Assembly (NCBI GenBank): GCA_029339505.1
Contig: JAQISU010000033.1
Location: 5,221,001-5,285,000, forward strand
Length of the DNA stretch: 64,000 bases
Reading direction: 5' to 3'
From: Unio delphinus
Lineage: Eukaryota; Mollusca; Bivalvia; Unionida; Unionidae
Position numbers and translations under genes: made by a program. Each line of letters begins with the position of its first letter. The stretch's first letter is position 1. Positions 11,797 to 22,547 of the stretch are shown piece by piece. Under the pieces are notes generated by a model. The model was given only the letters and a program-made list of their open reading frames with translations. It had not been told where the DNA came from and searched no databases.

Positions 11797-12727
11797 ATCA
11801 TATAATTGAAAGTGTCTTCCGATTGACTCTCATGAGTTTCCGTAATCAAGCAAAAATATTGAGCAGCATTTCCCCACTTTGGCCTTAAAGGCCTGCTTTA
11901 AAAGCATTGATGACCTCAAAATAAGACACGTCTTCCTCAAAATGGTGGCTGTTTAAAAATATATTCGTACTTCTCCCCAGATACTGTATTTTCAACTTGA
12001 CAATTAAAATTTGCTTTAAAGTTAAGCATATTTTCAAAGAGAAACTGACCGACAGAGCTTTGTAAAACATCCTAAGATTCTTCCTTCTGTAAACGGACGT
12101 AGTTTCGTTTTCGATAAGCTACCATGCAAATTGTATCGATTTCACCGCCATGTAAATATAAGGTTGAACACGACTGAACATGCATCTTTTTCGGTGAAAA
12201 AAGATAAGACACGAAAAAAAGGAAATTTCAACACATTTTGTAAAGAAAAGGCACACAAGTAAAAGTTACCTTGTTGTTAGTCTGACTTGTCAAATCCCAG
12301 TCTGTTTCACTTTTACGTTAACAAGGTGAACATAACAGACTGCCGAGCTCAGTTCTCTCCCCATTTCATTTCTGTACGGAACAGGACAGGCCTTGTATTT
12401 GTAACAGTGCACTGGAAAATTTGTATGCACAAATTTAACGTTGCATACAACAGTCTAATAAATTTTTAAAAAATCACAAAAATTAAAATACGGGATTAAA
12501 GTAAAAAAAAGGACTATATTTTTGGATAGGTATAATAAAGCTAAACATAAGAATATCATTGCATTGACCTGACAAGCCAGTGGGAATTCATATTAAAAAA
12601 TATTGATTCACCCCACCCCCAAATTTATACGTGCATTTGTCGTGTCCGAAGGCCATTTTTGAGAACACATGATGCTCACAGTGCAAACACGTGTCCTTTC
12701 CGTGTGTGATAAGTTTGAAAAACATTG

Positions 12728-12728
<1 letters not shown>
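11797..12728. other. No gene seen
   Basis: AT-rich sequence without supported features. Confidence 0.5.

Positions 12729-12811
<83 letters not shown>
12729..12811. repeat. (TA)n microsatellite
   Basis: About 41 uninterrupted TA units. Confidence 0.97.
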
Positions 12812-12815
<4 letters not shown>

Positions 12816-13162
12816 ACAAATCGTATGGCGATAAACTCATTTCAAGTGAACTGGATCACTCAAAAGATCGCATTTGTCACGAATACTTTAAGATTAATGT
12901 AATCAACTGAAAACGAACAGTGCAAAACTAGCCTAATCGCTTTCGACTCCTAATAAGTATTTTTCAAAGGCAAATATAGATAAATCAAACAAATAAAACA
13001 GAAAAGCCATTGTGTTTGCAAAACTTTACATGGCTATGACTTGCTTCGGATGCTGAAAGATGTTATATTGACCTAGAAATCAACAAGCCATAACAACACC
13101 ACGTTATGTCATAAATTTATGTACGCGCAAATTATATCCCGGATATTTAAGTGGTATGTATG

Positions 13163-13390
13163 TTATTGTTGTTGAAGGGTTTAACGCCATTTTTCAAGAC
13201 AGGATAACTATACATGGCGGCCAGTAATAATGGTGGAGGAATAACCCGAAAAGAACCGCCGACCCACGTAAAGCTAATTGCAAGCTTTCTCACATACACA
13301 CACACTGGCCGAATCCAAAACTCGAACCCACGCAGACATAGATGGCAGTGATCTGTAACGAAGAGCGCTTTAGACCACTCGGCCAGTGTA
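13163..13390 (-). mobile_element. tRNA-derived SINE (family B), minus-strand copy
   Basis: Begins with the reverse of a CAA tail (GTTATTGTTGTTG), then GGGTTTAACGCCATTTTTCA, CATGGCGGCCAGTAATAAT and, at the right end, a reversed tRNA-like head (CTCGAACCCACGCAGAC... GACCACTCGGCCA). Full-length-like. Confidence 0.87.
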
Positions 13391-13467
13391 TGTATGTATG
13401 TATGTATGTATGTATGTACGTACGTACGTACGTACGTACGTTTTATGTATGTATGTATGTATGTATG
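13385..13467. repeat. (GTAT)n-(GTAC)n-(GTAT)n compound repeat
   Basis: Seven or so GTAT units, then a self-complementary (GTAC)n block, then GTAT units again. It directly abuts the tRNA-like head of the SINE. Confidence 0.93.
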
Positions 13468-13894
13468 AATAAAAAGTCACACCAAAGCCTTATATTAGAA
13501 AATTTGCCATGGGGCGGATTTACGAAACTGTCCACTGCCACCTAATCCTATCACCATGTTATAATTATGAAAAGGTGGTAACAACTATTAAATTTTAGGT
13601 GGCTATCGTCGACGTTTTTAAATGGTTTTTTTTTCTTCTTCAAATGGGCTTAATTTTAACTTTACACTACTGCATACATATGATATTCTTTATCTTCGGA
13701 GGCACCAGACAGATGCCCCCCTCCCCTTTCAAAAACAATAGAAAAAGGTGTTTATGTGTTGTTGTGAGTCCCCTGAAGTGTAGTTATGTGTTTTTTATTT
13801 TTAATTTTCCATTTAACGTTTAATTTGTCCCATAGGGATTATATTTGAATTTTGAATGGGGTATTTTCGGTCCCTATTGTCTATCTAGGTTTGT
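13468..13894. other. No gene seen
   Basis: No supported feature. The hAT relic to the right may begin somewhere in here, but no protein similarity is visible before about 13895. Confidence 0.45.
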
Positions 13895-15188
13895 TTGTCC
13901 GAGTCTACAATAAGCAGACGTATTTCAGACATTGTAAGTCACGTTTTAGCGAAGATGAAGACACGTAGATTCTTTGCATTGCAGATGGATGAAAGCACTG
14001 ATGTCAGCGGTAAATCACAGATTATGAGGTTTGTACGTTTTATTGACAATGGAGCTATTGTTGAAGATTTTTTTCTGCTGTAAGAAGTTACCAGAAACAA
14101 CAAAAAGACAAGACATATTTGACGTTGTCAATACATATTTGCAGTAATGTGACTTAAACTGGAAAAACTGCGTTGGCATTTGTACGGATGGCGCCCCTGC
14201 CATGACGGGAAATGTCAAAGGTTTTGTCTCGCTGGTGCGACAGATGAATCCAGCTATCATGGTCACGCACTGTTTCCTCCACAGATAAGCACTAGTTGCT
14301 AAAACAGTTGCAGCTGAGTTAAAGTCTGTGCTGGACATGGTGGTGAAAATCGTTAATTATATGAAGATGAGACCTCTGAAATGTCGCCTGTTTGCCAAAT
14401 GTGAAAGCATGGAAGTGGACCATGTCACACTCATCCAACGCACGGACGTACGATGGCTGTCTCGCGGAAGGGTTTTATCTCGTTTCTACAAGCTGAGAGA
14501 GGAGATGCTGATGTTCTGTTCTCGTGAAAACTTGAATGATTTTAAAGAAGAAGTCCTGATCAGCGAGTGTTAGTGTTCCAAACTAGCTTATCTGGCCAAT
14601 ATATTTCATGAATTGAACATTTTGAACAGTGCAATGCAAGGCAGACATGAAAACGTCTTGACTTCAACTGACAGAATAAACGCATTTCTGAAGAAATTGG
14701 TAATTTGGAAGAAACATGCATCTGCTGGAAATTTGGAAATGTTTCCCAGTATTGTTCAAACAAATTACCAAGAAATTCTTCCATTGATTGTGACCCATTT
14801 GGATGCTCTGTTGAATAGTCTCAGCAAGTAGTTTCCGTCGACATCTGTCGACCAGTACGACTGGGTTAGATACCCGTTTGTGGAATGTGAACCGTGCCAA
14901 GGACAGTTTACTTTGAAGAAAGAGGAGGAGGAGCTCGTTAGCGTTGCGAGTGATAGAACGCTGAAGTTAAAACATGCAGAGTTGAACTTGGATGCGTTTT
15001 GGTTACTTGTTGAAAACGAGTACTTGTCTATCGTTGAGAAAGCTTTGCGCCTTCTGTTGCAGTTTTCAACTTCTTACATGTGCGAGTTCGGATTTTCTGC
15101 TATGCCTACCATCAAACACAAGAAACCAGAACGACTTTTGCCTCGTTTCTTTTCCAGTCCGTCCAACTCTCGCATAAATGCATTGTGA
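13895..15188 (+). pseudogene. Decayed hAT transposase, ZBED5-like
   Basis: Conceptual translation follows the ZBED5/FAM200 branch of hAT transposases: FFALQMDESTDVSGKSQ (first acidic catalytic region), NCVGICTDGAPAMTG, THCFLHR, LKSVLDMVVKIVNYMKMRP, DVRWLSRGRVLSRFYKLREE, and near the end STSYMCEFGFSAM plus KHKKPERL (dimerisation region). The first segment (to about 14078) is in one frame and the rest is one base out, with the change in a T-rich run near 14070. In the second frame stops occur at about 14145, 14286, 14571 and 14829. The N-terminal BED zinc finger was not seen. No terminal repeats or target duplication were identified, so it may be a transposon relic or a retrocopy of a domesticated gene. 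Confidence 0.9.
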
Positions 15189-15189
15189 A

Positions 15190-15628
15190 TGGTAATAATT
15201 CCTTAACCCTCTAAACACCAAATATTACAGTATTATATTAGATAAAACTGTATATGGATAATAACCTACTCGTCTACTAGCGCGATATACACCACATGAT
15301 GTAGCCTACACATTTACATTCCATTTAGCCAAATTACATGCTAACGACTATGTTTGAAGATCATTTACTTTATCAAAATTTGTTATTGGGATAAATAAAT
15401 AAATACGATCATTGACCCATTATTGACCCATTTAGGCTTTTCTTAGCCCATATAACTTCTTCGGGTTGGAAGTGACACCCAATGTTTATAAATTTGATTT
15501 GGTATATGTTTCCCTATCCTACCAATTGTGTTTGGGTTTTATGGATACATAAATAAGATAATATATAAAATATTAAATTAGCGGGGTTAATCTTTGGTTC
15601 ATTCTATCAAATGTATTATATTTCATTT
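15190..15628. other. No gene seen
   Basis: AT-rich unique sequence between the hAT relic and the duplicated flank. Confidence 0.5.
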
Positions 15629-15937
15629 ACCCATATCGCTTAATTAAAATTGTACTATCTTCTCTTTGCCCCAGCTGACAGTGAGAATGGTTCTCTGATC
15701 ATTTCTTTGCTAATAACTTAAGATAGTGCTCCCCTTTTGACACTGAGTCTAAGAACCACCACAACCCAACCCTCACCGCTTCCTCAGCCAGCAAAAATAA
15801 AAGTGCTGTGATGGTGGTACCCCCAAAGATGTGTATGTTTGTTTAATTTAGAAATAGAAGGTTGATCAAACTTCAGTTTAAGAACTAAACCTCTAACGGG
15901 GTATGATTGGTTACCTAGTGTTTTCAAAAGGGTTTTA
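15629..15937. repeat. Left copy of 309-bp direct duplication flanking the LTR element
   Basis: Begins ACCCATATCGCTTAATT and ends AAAAGGGTTTTA exactly where the 5' LTR starts. It aligns without gaps to 24372-24680 with four visible substitutions, two of them in the last five bases. It contains no recognised gene. Confidence 0.95.
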
Positions 15938-17761
15938 TGTGACGATTTTACCCCAACCTCTTGTATGTAGGTATAAGTTACTATAACTTGTGATTCTGAC
16001 TGGCCTTGTACATGTATAAATTGTATATCTGCCTGACCCAGCTGTGATGTCTCAAATTGTTCTAAGTTAGCTAATCCCCTTACGTAAGATGGTCTTTGTT
16101 AGCTCTCGAGGGGAGAGGAGACTGTGTCCATCGCGGATGGGTGACGTAACCACATCAAAGGACAGAACAGCATCAAATAAGAAGACTGTAACAATTGATA
16201 GAGACACAGACAGACATTCGGATGATTGACAGTTCGAACGACTGACCGAGTCAAGAGCCATCCAATCAGAATTCGCTGAGGGTGGGCCCTTGATTGGAAT
16301 CTGCGATAATAACTCATGTTTAGTAAGAATTCGTCAGTTCGCTACAAGAATTAAGAAGAGAGTAGAACTCCGTACGGCCAGACGAAAATTGGTGGCAGAC
16401 TCAGATTTTGGAAATCAAGGAAATCTTAAGATAGCTTCAAAGGTCAGTGTGATTTTTGTTTGATTTTTGCTTGATACGTCTGCGGAATGGAAGGATTCTC
16501 GTATGTATATTCATTTTACTTGTATTGTAGTATGAATAGTTAATTATGATATTAATATTTTGCATCTTTCGTGATGTTCGTTAGTACCTTTGCTTGCAAT
16601 TGATTATGATGTAAATTCGTTGCATCTTCTTCATGATATTATATTACTCCTTATTTTGTGAGGTAAAATGTTGCTCTTCTTTTGTTAGTAATAGGTGTGC
16701 ATATTATTTCGTGCATTATTACGTTTACGCCCTTTTGAAAGGACGATTTGTATTAGTGAAGAATTGTATTGTTTGCTAGCCGCTATAAGAATTAATATTA
16801 TAATTCTTTGTGTAGGTATATTATGGTAGACTAGCACTTTGTTTACGTAATGATATATTTTGCCTTTGAGTTAACGGATTTCCGTTATTGCAATTTGAAT
16901 GTGAATATTGTGGATTCGGTACGCTTGTGTAGGACATATATATAAATATATAGATAGTCATATTACTAATAGTAGTAATATTATAATACAATGATATTTG
17001 AAATATTTGTATGTATATACTGATAGGGCTCAGTATGTAGATGTTTGAATTCTTTGTGAGATTGTGTTGTGGCGCCATTTTGTAAGCGGCGGAAGCGTAT
17101 GGGAATTTCGATGTGTGCGCATGCGTGACCAAAAATGTCCCACCTTAAACTGATGGTTCAATTCAGTGACTTACTGTGAGGTAATATTCATCACCCTATG
17201 CTAATGCATTATACCTTTCAACAGGAAGCTTTCGGGTGACGTTGAGAGAATTCCGGGGAAATTTCGGGTGACGTTGAGAGAATTCCGGGGGAATTCCGGA
17301 TGACGTGGAAAGAATTCCGAGTGAATTTGAGAGATACCGAGTGAATTTCGGGTGACCTCAAGAGATACCGTAGAAGAGGAAACGGAAGTAGAGATAGAAG
17401 AGGAAACGGAAGTAGAGGAATCGGAAGGAGAGAAAGACGGAAGGAGACTTATTTAGATGAGTAACACTCAAGAAGGGAAAATATTCCTCACACTGAAATC
17501 AAATGATGATCTAGGGATCATTGGGTCAAGAGTGACATTGATTGCTTAATATCTTTAAAATTTTCATTTATTAAATTGTTGTTTAAATTTCATCTTTGTA
17601 TTTCTTTTAATTTAACTGTCGGCATTGCTGACTGGGGGCTCGTAGCCATATATAATATATTGTCCAGAAGTAAACATTCTGAATGCGGACCAGAGGAACT
17701 TCCTCATAATTCTTTAAATACTATAGGAAGAACCCCACCCCTACTAGACGACACCTTCACA
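15938..17761 (+). repeat. 5' LTR (1824 bp)
   Basis: Starts TGTGACGATTTTACC and ends CCTTCACA, matching 22548-24371 in length and almost every base. Between about 17221 and 17355 it carries diverged repeats of the type CGGGTGACGTTGAGAGAATTC, and at 17368-17445 purine-rich GAAGAGGAAACGGAAGTAGAG repeats that could be enhancer-like; that role is inference. Promoter elements could not be placed with confidence. Confidence 0.96.
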
Positions 17762-17762
17762 G

Positions 17763-17781
17763 TGGGCGCTTCGTCCGGGAT
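17763..17781 (+). promoter_or_regulatory. Primer-binding site, proline-tRNA-like
   Basis: Begins TGG one base after the LTR. The string TGGGCGCTTCGTCCGGGAT resembles the complement of a tRNA-Pro 3' end (TGGGGGCTCGTCCGGGAT, as used by some retroviruses), with one substitution and one extra T. The tRNA assignment is tentative. Confidence 0.6.
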
Positions 17782-18079
17782 ATGAATTAGACATACATTA
17801 TTTTAGGACCTAAAGTTATTTGTAGGAGTATTAGGGAACAGTGTGAGATATTTTCCATTCTTTGTATTTGTTTATGATTTTCTCATCTTGCATTTTATTG
17901 TCATATGTGCATGCTTTGTAGACCTTCCATTACTAGCAGTACCGGTGAAGCAGATATCGAACAAATATCTTACCTGAACGAAATTAGTTGCTATCGACAG
18001 GTAAGTATTTAAACTTGTATTACAAGTATCTGTGTATTGTTAGAATATTGAGACAAGGTATCACTTTACATTAGTTATA
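17782..18079 (+). other. Retrotransposon leader
   Basis: Untranslated leader between the primer-binding site and the gag ATG at 18080. It contains TACTAGCAGT and two possible GTAAGT-type donors (about 18000), but no coding. Confidence 0.6.
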
Positions 18080-19471
18080 ATGGCCACCGAAAGGCAACTG
18101 ATAAAGGAATATCGAGCTATGGGGTCTGAAGAACTCGGATATGAGGGAGATCGCCTGGCGGCCTTTATAGAAGAAAGGATCAAGGAATGGAAGGCCGAAA
18201 AAGCAGCGGACAAAGAGCTAGCCAAGATCGCAGCAGACAGAGAAACCCAAAGAGAGCTGGAGCTAGCCAAAATAGCAGCAGAAAGAGAAACCCAAAGAGA
18301 GCTGGAGCTAGCCAGACTCGCCCACACTCTGGAGATGGAAAAGGTGAGAGTTGAAGCTAGGAACAACGGACGGGACAACGCCAGTACAAGCTCTGGAACG
18401 ACCGGCCGACCATTCATCGACCACAGGATGGTCCAGATCAACATGCCACGCTTCAATGACAGGGAGGAGGCTATTGACGATTTTCTCGTTCAGTTCGAGA
18501 AACTCGCACACGCTCATCAGGTCCCTGAACAGCACTGGGCCATTAATGTCTCAGCCTTTTTGCAAGGTGCAGCTCGGGAAGTCTACCACGGCTTAGCTGC
18601 AGAAGAGGCTGATGACTACAATGCCCTCAAGAAGGCCCTTCTCTGCCATTATCGGCTGACCGCCGAGACCTACCGGAAACATTTTCGGGACTCGGCGAAA
18701 AAGGTAACCGAGACCCACTCTCAATTCCACAACCGTGTTCGAGGTTTATTTGAGAAGTGGATGAAAATGGCTGAAGTCGAACGCACGTACGACGGGCTAC
18801 GCGAGGTAATACTCAAGGAGCATGTCCTGGGTACTTACCGTCGCGAATTGACAGTCTTCTTAGCCGAAAGAGAACACCGGACGCTCGAAGAGATCGCTAA
18901 CATGGCGGAGCGATACAAGCAGGCGCACTTGAAGACTGGAGGTTTCGGGGGCGCGGATCGACTCCGACCCTCTGAGTCGCGTCGTATGAGGGATGTTGAG
19001 CCTGCTGTCCGCAACCGTCAGGGCGACGGGAAGGTCGGAGGGGCACCTACAGGTAGGGATGCCACCTATCGACCTGGACAGGCCTCACCCACGAAACCAG
19101 GACTTGCAAGTCGGCGAGGGCCGCCGACGTGTTTTAACTGCAAGCGCCTGGGGCATTTTGCCAGGGACTGTCCGAAGGGCAGGCAGACCCAGGTGAATGT
19201 CGTTGCTAGGAAAGAGTGCGTGCCGGAAGCGAGTCGCAACCCAGCCAACCTTGCGGCCTCAACTGTCAATGGTGAAGGTGCCACCATCTTGTATGACACT
19301 GGGTGCAGCGTCCCCGCGCTTGTCAACAAGAAGTATGTCAAGCCGGAGGACTATACAGGGGAGGTAATAGAAGTTCAATACGCGAACTGCGCGCGTGACT
19401 CATTACCAGTAGCTGTCATTGACCTCGATTCACCATACGTGAAGGGGAAAATTTCAGCTGCTTGCCTATAA
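18080..19471 (+). CDS. Gag with CCHC knuckle and start of aspartic protease
   Basis: A 463-residue frame from ATG at 18080 to TAA at 19469-19471. The N-terminal third is charged and helical with a tandem duplication (LAKIAADRETQREL and LAKIAAERETQREL, about residues 47-77), probably a coiled coil. A capsid-like region follows (FDDFLVQFEKLA-type stretch, then SQFHNRVRGLFEKWM), then a basic linker and the zinc knuckle CFNCKRLGHFARDC at residues 351-364, which binds nucleic acid in related Gags. After it comes the protease active-site triplet DTG at residues 406-408. The frame continues past the stop into the rest of protease and integrase, so Gag, protease and Pol were one reading frame. The stop falls inside the protease. 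Confidence 0.9.
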   Translation: MATERQLIKEYRAMGSEELGYEGDRLAAFIEERIKEWKAEKAADKELAKIAADRETQRELELAKIAAERETQRELELARLAHTLEMEKVRVEARNNGRDNASTSSGTTGRPFIDHRMVQINMPRFNDREEAIDDFLVQFEKLAHAHQVPEQHWAINVSAFLQGAAREVYHGLAAEEADDYNALKKALLCHYRLTAETYRKHFRDSAKKVTETHSQFHNRVRGLFEKWMKMAEVERTYDGLREVILKEHVLGTYRRELTVFLAEREHRTLEEIANMAERYKQAHLKTGGFGGADRLRPSESRRMRDVEPAVRNRQGDGKVGGAPTGRDATYRPGQASPTKPGLASRRGPPTCFNCKRLGHFARDCPKGRQTQVNVVARKECVPEASRNPANLAASTVNGEGATILYDTGCSVPALVNKKYVKPEDYTGEVIEVQYANCARDSLPVAVIDLDSPYVKGKISAACL

Positions 19472-20719
19472 GGTCTATCACATGACGTCATATTGGGATG
19501 CCGTTATGTGTTGCCCCAGCCGAACCCCGAAACCTGTACACCTATGCCAGTGAGTGCTGTTGAGACCAGGGCCATGAGTCGACAGCCGAAACCGAAGCCG
19601 ATCCAAGTTACATCGACACCGGTTAGTAATGTTCTTCCAGCTGAGTTGAGGAAGCTGCAACAGGAAAACGCAACTCTGGCGCAGTTGCATAAACACGCAG
19701 AAGCAGGAACGGAAAGGGAAACTCCGAACGGCGCGGTGAAGTTCGTCTACAAGAAGGGAATCTTGTATCGCCACGCCAGGAAACACAACGAACACTTTAA
19801 GCAAGTCGTTGTGCCAAAGGAAAAGCATTGTGAAGTGCTGAAGCTTGCACACGAAAGTCTCATGGGTGGACACATGGGAATTGCTAAGACACGTGACCGT
19901 CTTGTAAAAGAGTTTTACTGGCCAGGGGTCCAGGAAGACGTAAAACGGTTCTGTCTCTCCTGTGACAAATGCCAGAGATAGGCACCGAAAACGGATCATC
20001 GACCCATTCCCTTGGGGAGTACGCCCCTTATCGATGAACCATTTAGACGTGTCGCCATGGATTTAATCGGACCGATAAAACCCGCGTCTGCGCACGGAAA
20101 TCGGTATATTTTAACGGTAGTCGATTATGCTACACGCTATCCGGAGGCCGTAGCATTGCGTAACATTGACACGGAAACCGTCGCGGAAGCTCTGTTTGTG
20201 ATCTGGTCAAGAGTCGGAGTGCCCGACGAGATCTTGACCGATCAAGGGACACAATTCATGAGTCGTGTGATGGCGGAGGTGAATCGTCTCATGTCAATTA
20301 AGCACCTCACGACTACACCGTATCACCCCCAATGTAACGGATTGGTCGAACGGTTTAATGGGACTCTAAAGCACACGCTCAAGAAATTGTGCGAAGGCCG
20401 CCCCAAGGATTGGGACCGGTATATTCCAGCCATGCTTTTCGCATACCGGGAAGTACCACAAGCGAGTTTGGGGTTCTCTCCCTTTGAACTCTTGTACGGG
20501 AGGACCGTACGCGGACCAATCGCCGTACTGAGACAGCTGTGGACAGACGACCACGCTGTAGAGGAAGTACGCACTACCTACCAGTACGTCGCGGACTTGC
20601 GCAACAAACTGTAAGAGGTTTGTTCTCTCGCGCAAAATAATCTCAAACGAGCTAAGGCGCAGCAGGCGAAAAATTACAATAAGCGCGCAAAACCACGTCA
20701 GTTTGAGGTAGGGGATAAG
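19472..20719 (+). pseudogene. Integrase region (HHCC, DDE core, GPY-like C-terminus)
   Basis: Same frame as gag. It starts with the protease end (DVILGC), then the integrase zinc-binding domain: HESLMGGHMGIAKTRDRL and FCLSCDKC (His at 19850, Cys pairs before 19978). A TAG at 19979-19981 follows. The catalytic core has MDLIGP (Asp at 20060), TDQGTQF (Asp at 20240) and GLVERFNGT (Glu at 20348), with the canonical 35 residues between the second Asp and Glu. A second stop, TAA, lies at 20612-20614. The C-terminal GPY/F-type module runs into the next feature (FEVGDKVLLL, SWRGPYVV, YHANLLKRY); no chromodomain is visible. Apart from the stops the domain is complete. Confidence 0.88.
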
Positions 20720-22402
20720 GTGTTGTTGTTGTTGCCCCAGGAACACAACAAGTTGCAAGTTTCCTGGAGGGGTCCATACGTCGTCACCGAGAAGGTCGGA
20801 GGTCAAACCTACCGGATACGGCTACCGACGAAAGAGAAATTGTACCATGCCAATTTGCTCAAGAGGTACCGGGACAGGGAGACCATAAGCGATTTTGTTG
20901 TCGCCACGATAGTCACCGAGGATGCCGAAGGCGATACGGAAGGTGCCAACACTGTTCCGAGCTGTCCATTAACAAGGGTCGAGACTCCGTCGGACGTGGA
21001 GTGTGACCCCATGTTAACTGAAGGCCAGCAGGACGAGATAGAGGCCTTGCTGGCCGGGTATTCCGACGTGTTAACAGAAAAACCCGGGAGGACGGCGCTT
21101 GTCGAGTTCGGGTTAAAGATGGTGGACGACCGACCATTGCAGCGGAAACCCTACCCCTTGCCCCACGCGAAACGACAAGTTGTAAGGGAGGAAATTGAGC
21201 TGATGATTGCTCTGGGAGTAATCGAACCTGCCGACTCTCCGTACAGCTCACCAGTAGTCCTAGTGCAGAAGAAGGACGGCACCCATCGGTTCTGCGTCGA
21301 CTACCGGAAGCTGAATCAGGTGACAGAATTTCAAGTCGAAATGTTACCTGACCCGGAACATATCTTCGCTTCGGTCTCAAAAGCGAAATATTTTTCCAAG
21401 CTGGATTTGTCCAAAGGGTATTGGCAAATTCCGGTAAGGAAAGAAGACCGACCGAAGCTTGCTTTTGCTACTCCCGACGGGACATACCAATGGCTGGTTG
21501 TGCCGTTCGGGGTACAAAACGCGCCCAGCATCTTTACCAGGATGATGCGGAAGTTGTTGGAGCCCTTGCGCGATAGGGGTGTCCACAACTTCATGGATGA
21601 CCTCTTGTTAGCTACAAAGACATGGGGTGAACACCTCGCTCTGTTAGCTGACGTTTTGGAGCGGCTACGTCAGGAGGGCTTGACAGCCCGCCCTTCCCAA
21701 TGTCACCTTGGTTTCAGGACATTGGACTACTTAGGACATACCCTGAGCCAAGGCACGCTGTCTCCAGAGAAGTCGAAGGTGGAGCAACTGCGAAACGCCG
21801 CACGCCCCACCACGAAAACGGAGGTGAGGTCATTCCTGGGATTGGCTGGATACTATCGGAGGTATGTCGCAAATTTCAGCGCGATTGCGGGGCCGTTGTC
21901 CGACCTAACCAAGAAACGGACCCCGAGTAAGATTATTTGGACAGATGAGTGTGAGCACGCTTTCCAAACACTGAAGGCTAGACTTACATCCGACGCCGTT
22001 GTTCGTCTACCAGATTTGGATAAGGAATTCGTTCTTCGCACCGATGCATGCGACACAGGACTGGGAGCGGTACTGCTACAGGAGCATGACAAAACGCTTT
22101 TCCCTGTCGCATACGGCAGTCTGAAGTTGTCGGCTGCCGAGAAGAACTACTCCGTATCGGAGAGGGAATGTCTCGGAATCGTGTTCGGCATATCACGGTT
22201 CGAGCGATACCTATATGGACGCAAGTTCATATTGGAGACCGACCACCAACCACTCGCCTATTTGGCGCAGGCAAAGTTGTCCAATGGTCGATTGATGCGA
22301 TGGTCGCTGTTCTTACAGCAGTACCAGATGCAGATCAGATACGTGAAAGGATCTGAAAACGTAGGCGCAGATTTCATGAGTAGAAGCGCTGGAATGATAT
22401 AG
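20720..22402 (+). CDS. Integrase end, reverse transcriptase and RNase H
   Basis: This 560-codon open stretch continues the gag frame and ends at TAG/TAA-free sequence until 22402. It opens with the integrase GPY/F module, then reverse transcriptase: RFCVDYRKLN, FSKLDLSKGYWQIPV, VPFGVQNAPSIFTRMM and the catalytic FMDD box (21590-21601; the usual Tyr is replaced by Phe-Met, both Asp are present). RNase H follows with LRTDACDTGLGAVL, VSERECLGIVF and ETDHQPLAY, and ends GADFMSR. The last block is normally followed by integrase in Ty3/gypsy elements; here the frame simply ends about 145 bases before the polypurine tract, confirming integrase is not downstream. Confidence 0.93.
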   Translation: MLLLLPQEHNKLQVSWRGPYVVTEKVGGQTYRIRLPTKEKLYHANLLKRYRDRETISDFVVATIVTEDAEGDTEGANTVPSCPLTRVETPSDVECDPMLTEGQQDEIEALLAGYSDVLTEKPGRTALVEFGLKMVDDRPLQRKPYPLPHAKRQVVREEIELMIALGVIEPADSPYSSPVVLVQKKDGTHRFCVDYRKLNQVTEFQVEMLPDPEHIFASVSKAKYFSKLDLSKGYWQIPVRKEDRPKLAFATPDGTYQWLVVPFGVQNAPSIFTRMMRKLLEPLRDRGVHNFMDDLLLATKTWGEHLALLADVLERLRQEGLTARPSQCHLGFRTLDYLGHTLSQGTLSPEKSKVEQLRNAARPTTKTEVRSFLGLAGYYRRYVANFSAIAGPLSDLTKKRTPSKIIWTDECEHAFQTLKARLTSDAVVRLPDLDKEFVLRTDACDTGLGAVLLQEHDKTLFPVAYGSLKLSAAEKNYSVSERECLGIVFGISRFERYLYGRKFILETDHQPLAYLAQAKLSNGRLMRWSLFLQQYQMQIRYVKGSENVGADFMSRSAGMI

Positions 22403-22540
22403 ATCATTCTGGTTAAATTTTCATGTTCATACTCAGTTTAGCATCTAGTTGATTTTGCTGATGTTGTTCTTTATATTGTTGTAACACTTTTGCATTTGTA
22501 GTATTTTGAGGAATAAAATCCTGATTTTATTCTCAAGCGT

Positions 22541-22547
22541 GGGGGGA
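22541..22547 (+). promoter_or_regulatory. Polypurine tract
   Basis: GGGGGGA directly before the 3' LTR TGTGACG, the expected plus-strand priming site of the retrotransposon. Confidence 0.85.

Noticed and set aside
16821..17132. Minus-strand 103-codon frame in both LTRs as an accessory gene
   Set aside because: Conserved only because the LTRs are recent duplicates; no domain and Tyr/Ile-rich AT composition.
20323..21380. Antisense frames opposite the pol region
   Set aside because: Shadows of the GC-richer pol coding on the other strand; no independent motif.
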